This document shows, in pieces, positions 44,803-44,936 of a DNA stretch of 44,936 bases. Each line of letters starts with the position of its first letter. Within the stretch, counting starts at the first letter, position 1. The notes below the pieces were generated by a model that was not told where the DNA came from, did no database searches, and worked only from the letters and a program-made list of their open reading frames with translations. Source of the stretch: an uncultured Lewinella sp. (lineage in GTDB: Bacteria > Bacteroidota > Bacteroidia > Chitinophagales > Saprospiraceae); the NCBI GenBank assembly GCA_937873655.1, contig CALMYQ010000050.1, forward strand, positions 1-44,936, read 5' to 3'. The translations under genes and the position numbers were made by a program.

Positions 44803-44936
44803 TGCGATTTTTTGATTGTTTGATTGTTCGATTGATTCGATTGATTCGATTGTTCGATTGATTCGATTGATTCGATTGATCCGATTGGTCTTGCCCTCAG
44901 TTCCTCGATTCTTCAGTTCCTCAGTTCCTCAATATA
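44803..44936. repeat. TTCGATTGA and CAGTTCCTC repeats at the right end
   Basis: Copies of GATTGTTCGATTGATTC run from about 44806 to 44885, then CTCAGTTCCTCGATTCTTC copies reach the end of the window. Both belong to families seen in other spacers. Confidence 0.8.

Overview
The window looks like a chromosomal segment of a Bacteroidota bacterium, probably a Saprospiria/Lewinella-like lineage. The phylum call rests on a PorX regulator (type IX secretion), TAnnTTTG-type promoter boxes (for example before purQ), an almost complete lack of Shine-Dalgarno sites, and several Bacteroidota-style lipoproteins. The lineage call is an inference. No rRNA, tRNA, CRISPR array or insertion sequence was recognised.

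Layout. 0.2-3.7 kb: a surface lipoprotein with two GH29 alpha-L-fucosidase domains. 3.8-17.9 kb: an accessory island on the plus strand, more A-rich and lysine-rich than its surroundings. It has two paralogous 50-residue membrane peptides, a short candidate peptide, a small unknown protein, a polyprenyl-synthase-fold protein with eroded Asp motifs, a 1443-residue kinase-like sensor with a duplicated input module and a C-terminal receiver, two unknown proteins, a complete NtrC-type sigma-54 activator, and an 1108-residue protein combining receiver, LRR, TIR-like and caspase-like domains. From the prenyl-synthase-like gene onward the genes are tightly packed. A near-identical 18-bp element (TTTTGGCATrCAATTGGA, resembling a -24/-12 promoter) occurs once before the island and once after it.

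18-28 kb: mostly housekeeping and accessory singletons on both strands: a DinB-cupin fusion, a YtcJ-like amidohydrolase, an HD phosphohydrolase divergent from porX, a small hypothetical gene ending at a strong terminator, lipoproteins, a DUF6090 remnant next to a GNAT, a DUF3365-type haem protein, and xseA. 28-35.5 kb: ftsH (upstream of xseA), a 5'-nucleotidase-like lipoprotein, purQ, and an AbiEi-Fic fusion overlapping prmC. 35.5-44.9 kb: a four-helix-bundle protein, a gamma-carbonic-anhydrase-like protein, a CPBP protease, an alpha/beta hydrolase, an aldo/keto reductase, priA, a deoxynucleoside kinase and NDH-2.

Spacers between these genes carry several families of short, imperfect tandem repeats (TTAAAGG-, TTCGATTGA-, ATTCCTCG-, GGTTTATGAT- and GTGAGAGG-like).

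The island is the most interesting part. My reading is a signalling or conflict module: sensor kinase-like protein and receivers, then a sigma-54 activator, with TIR/LRR/pseudo-caspase output. The co-occurrence of a prenyl-synthase-fold gene, small peptides, a kinase-like sensor and a response regulator is formally reminiscent of ComQXPA quorum sensing. That parallel is a hypothesis, not a demonstrated function.
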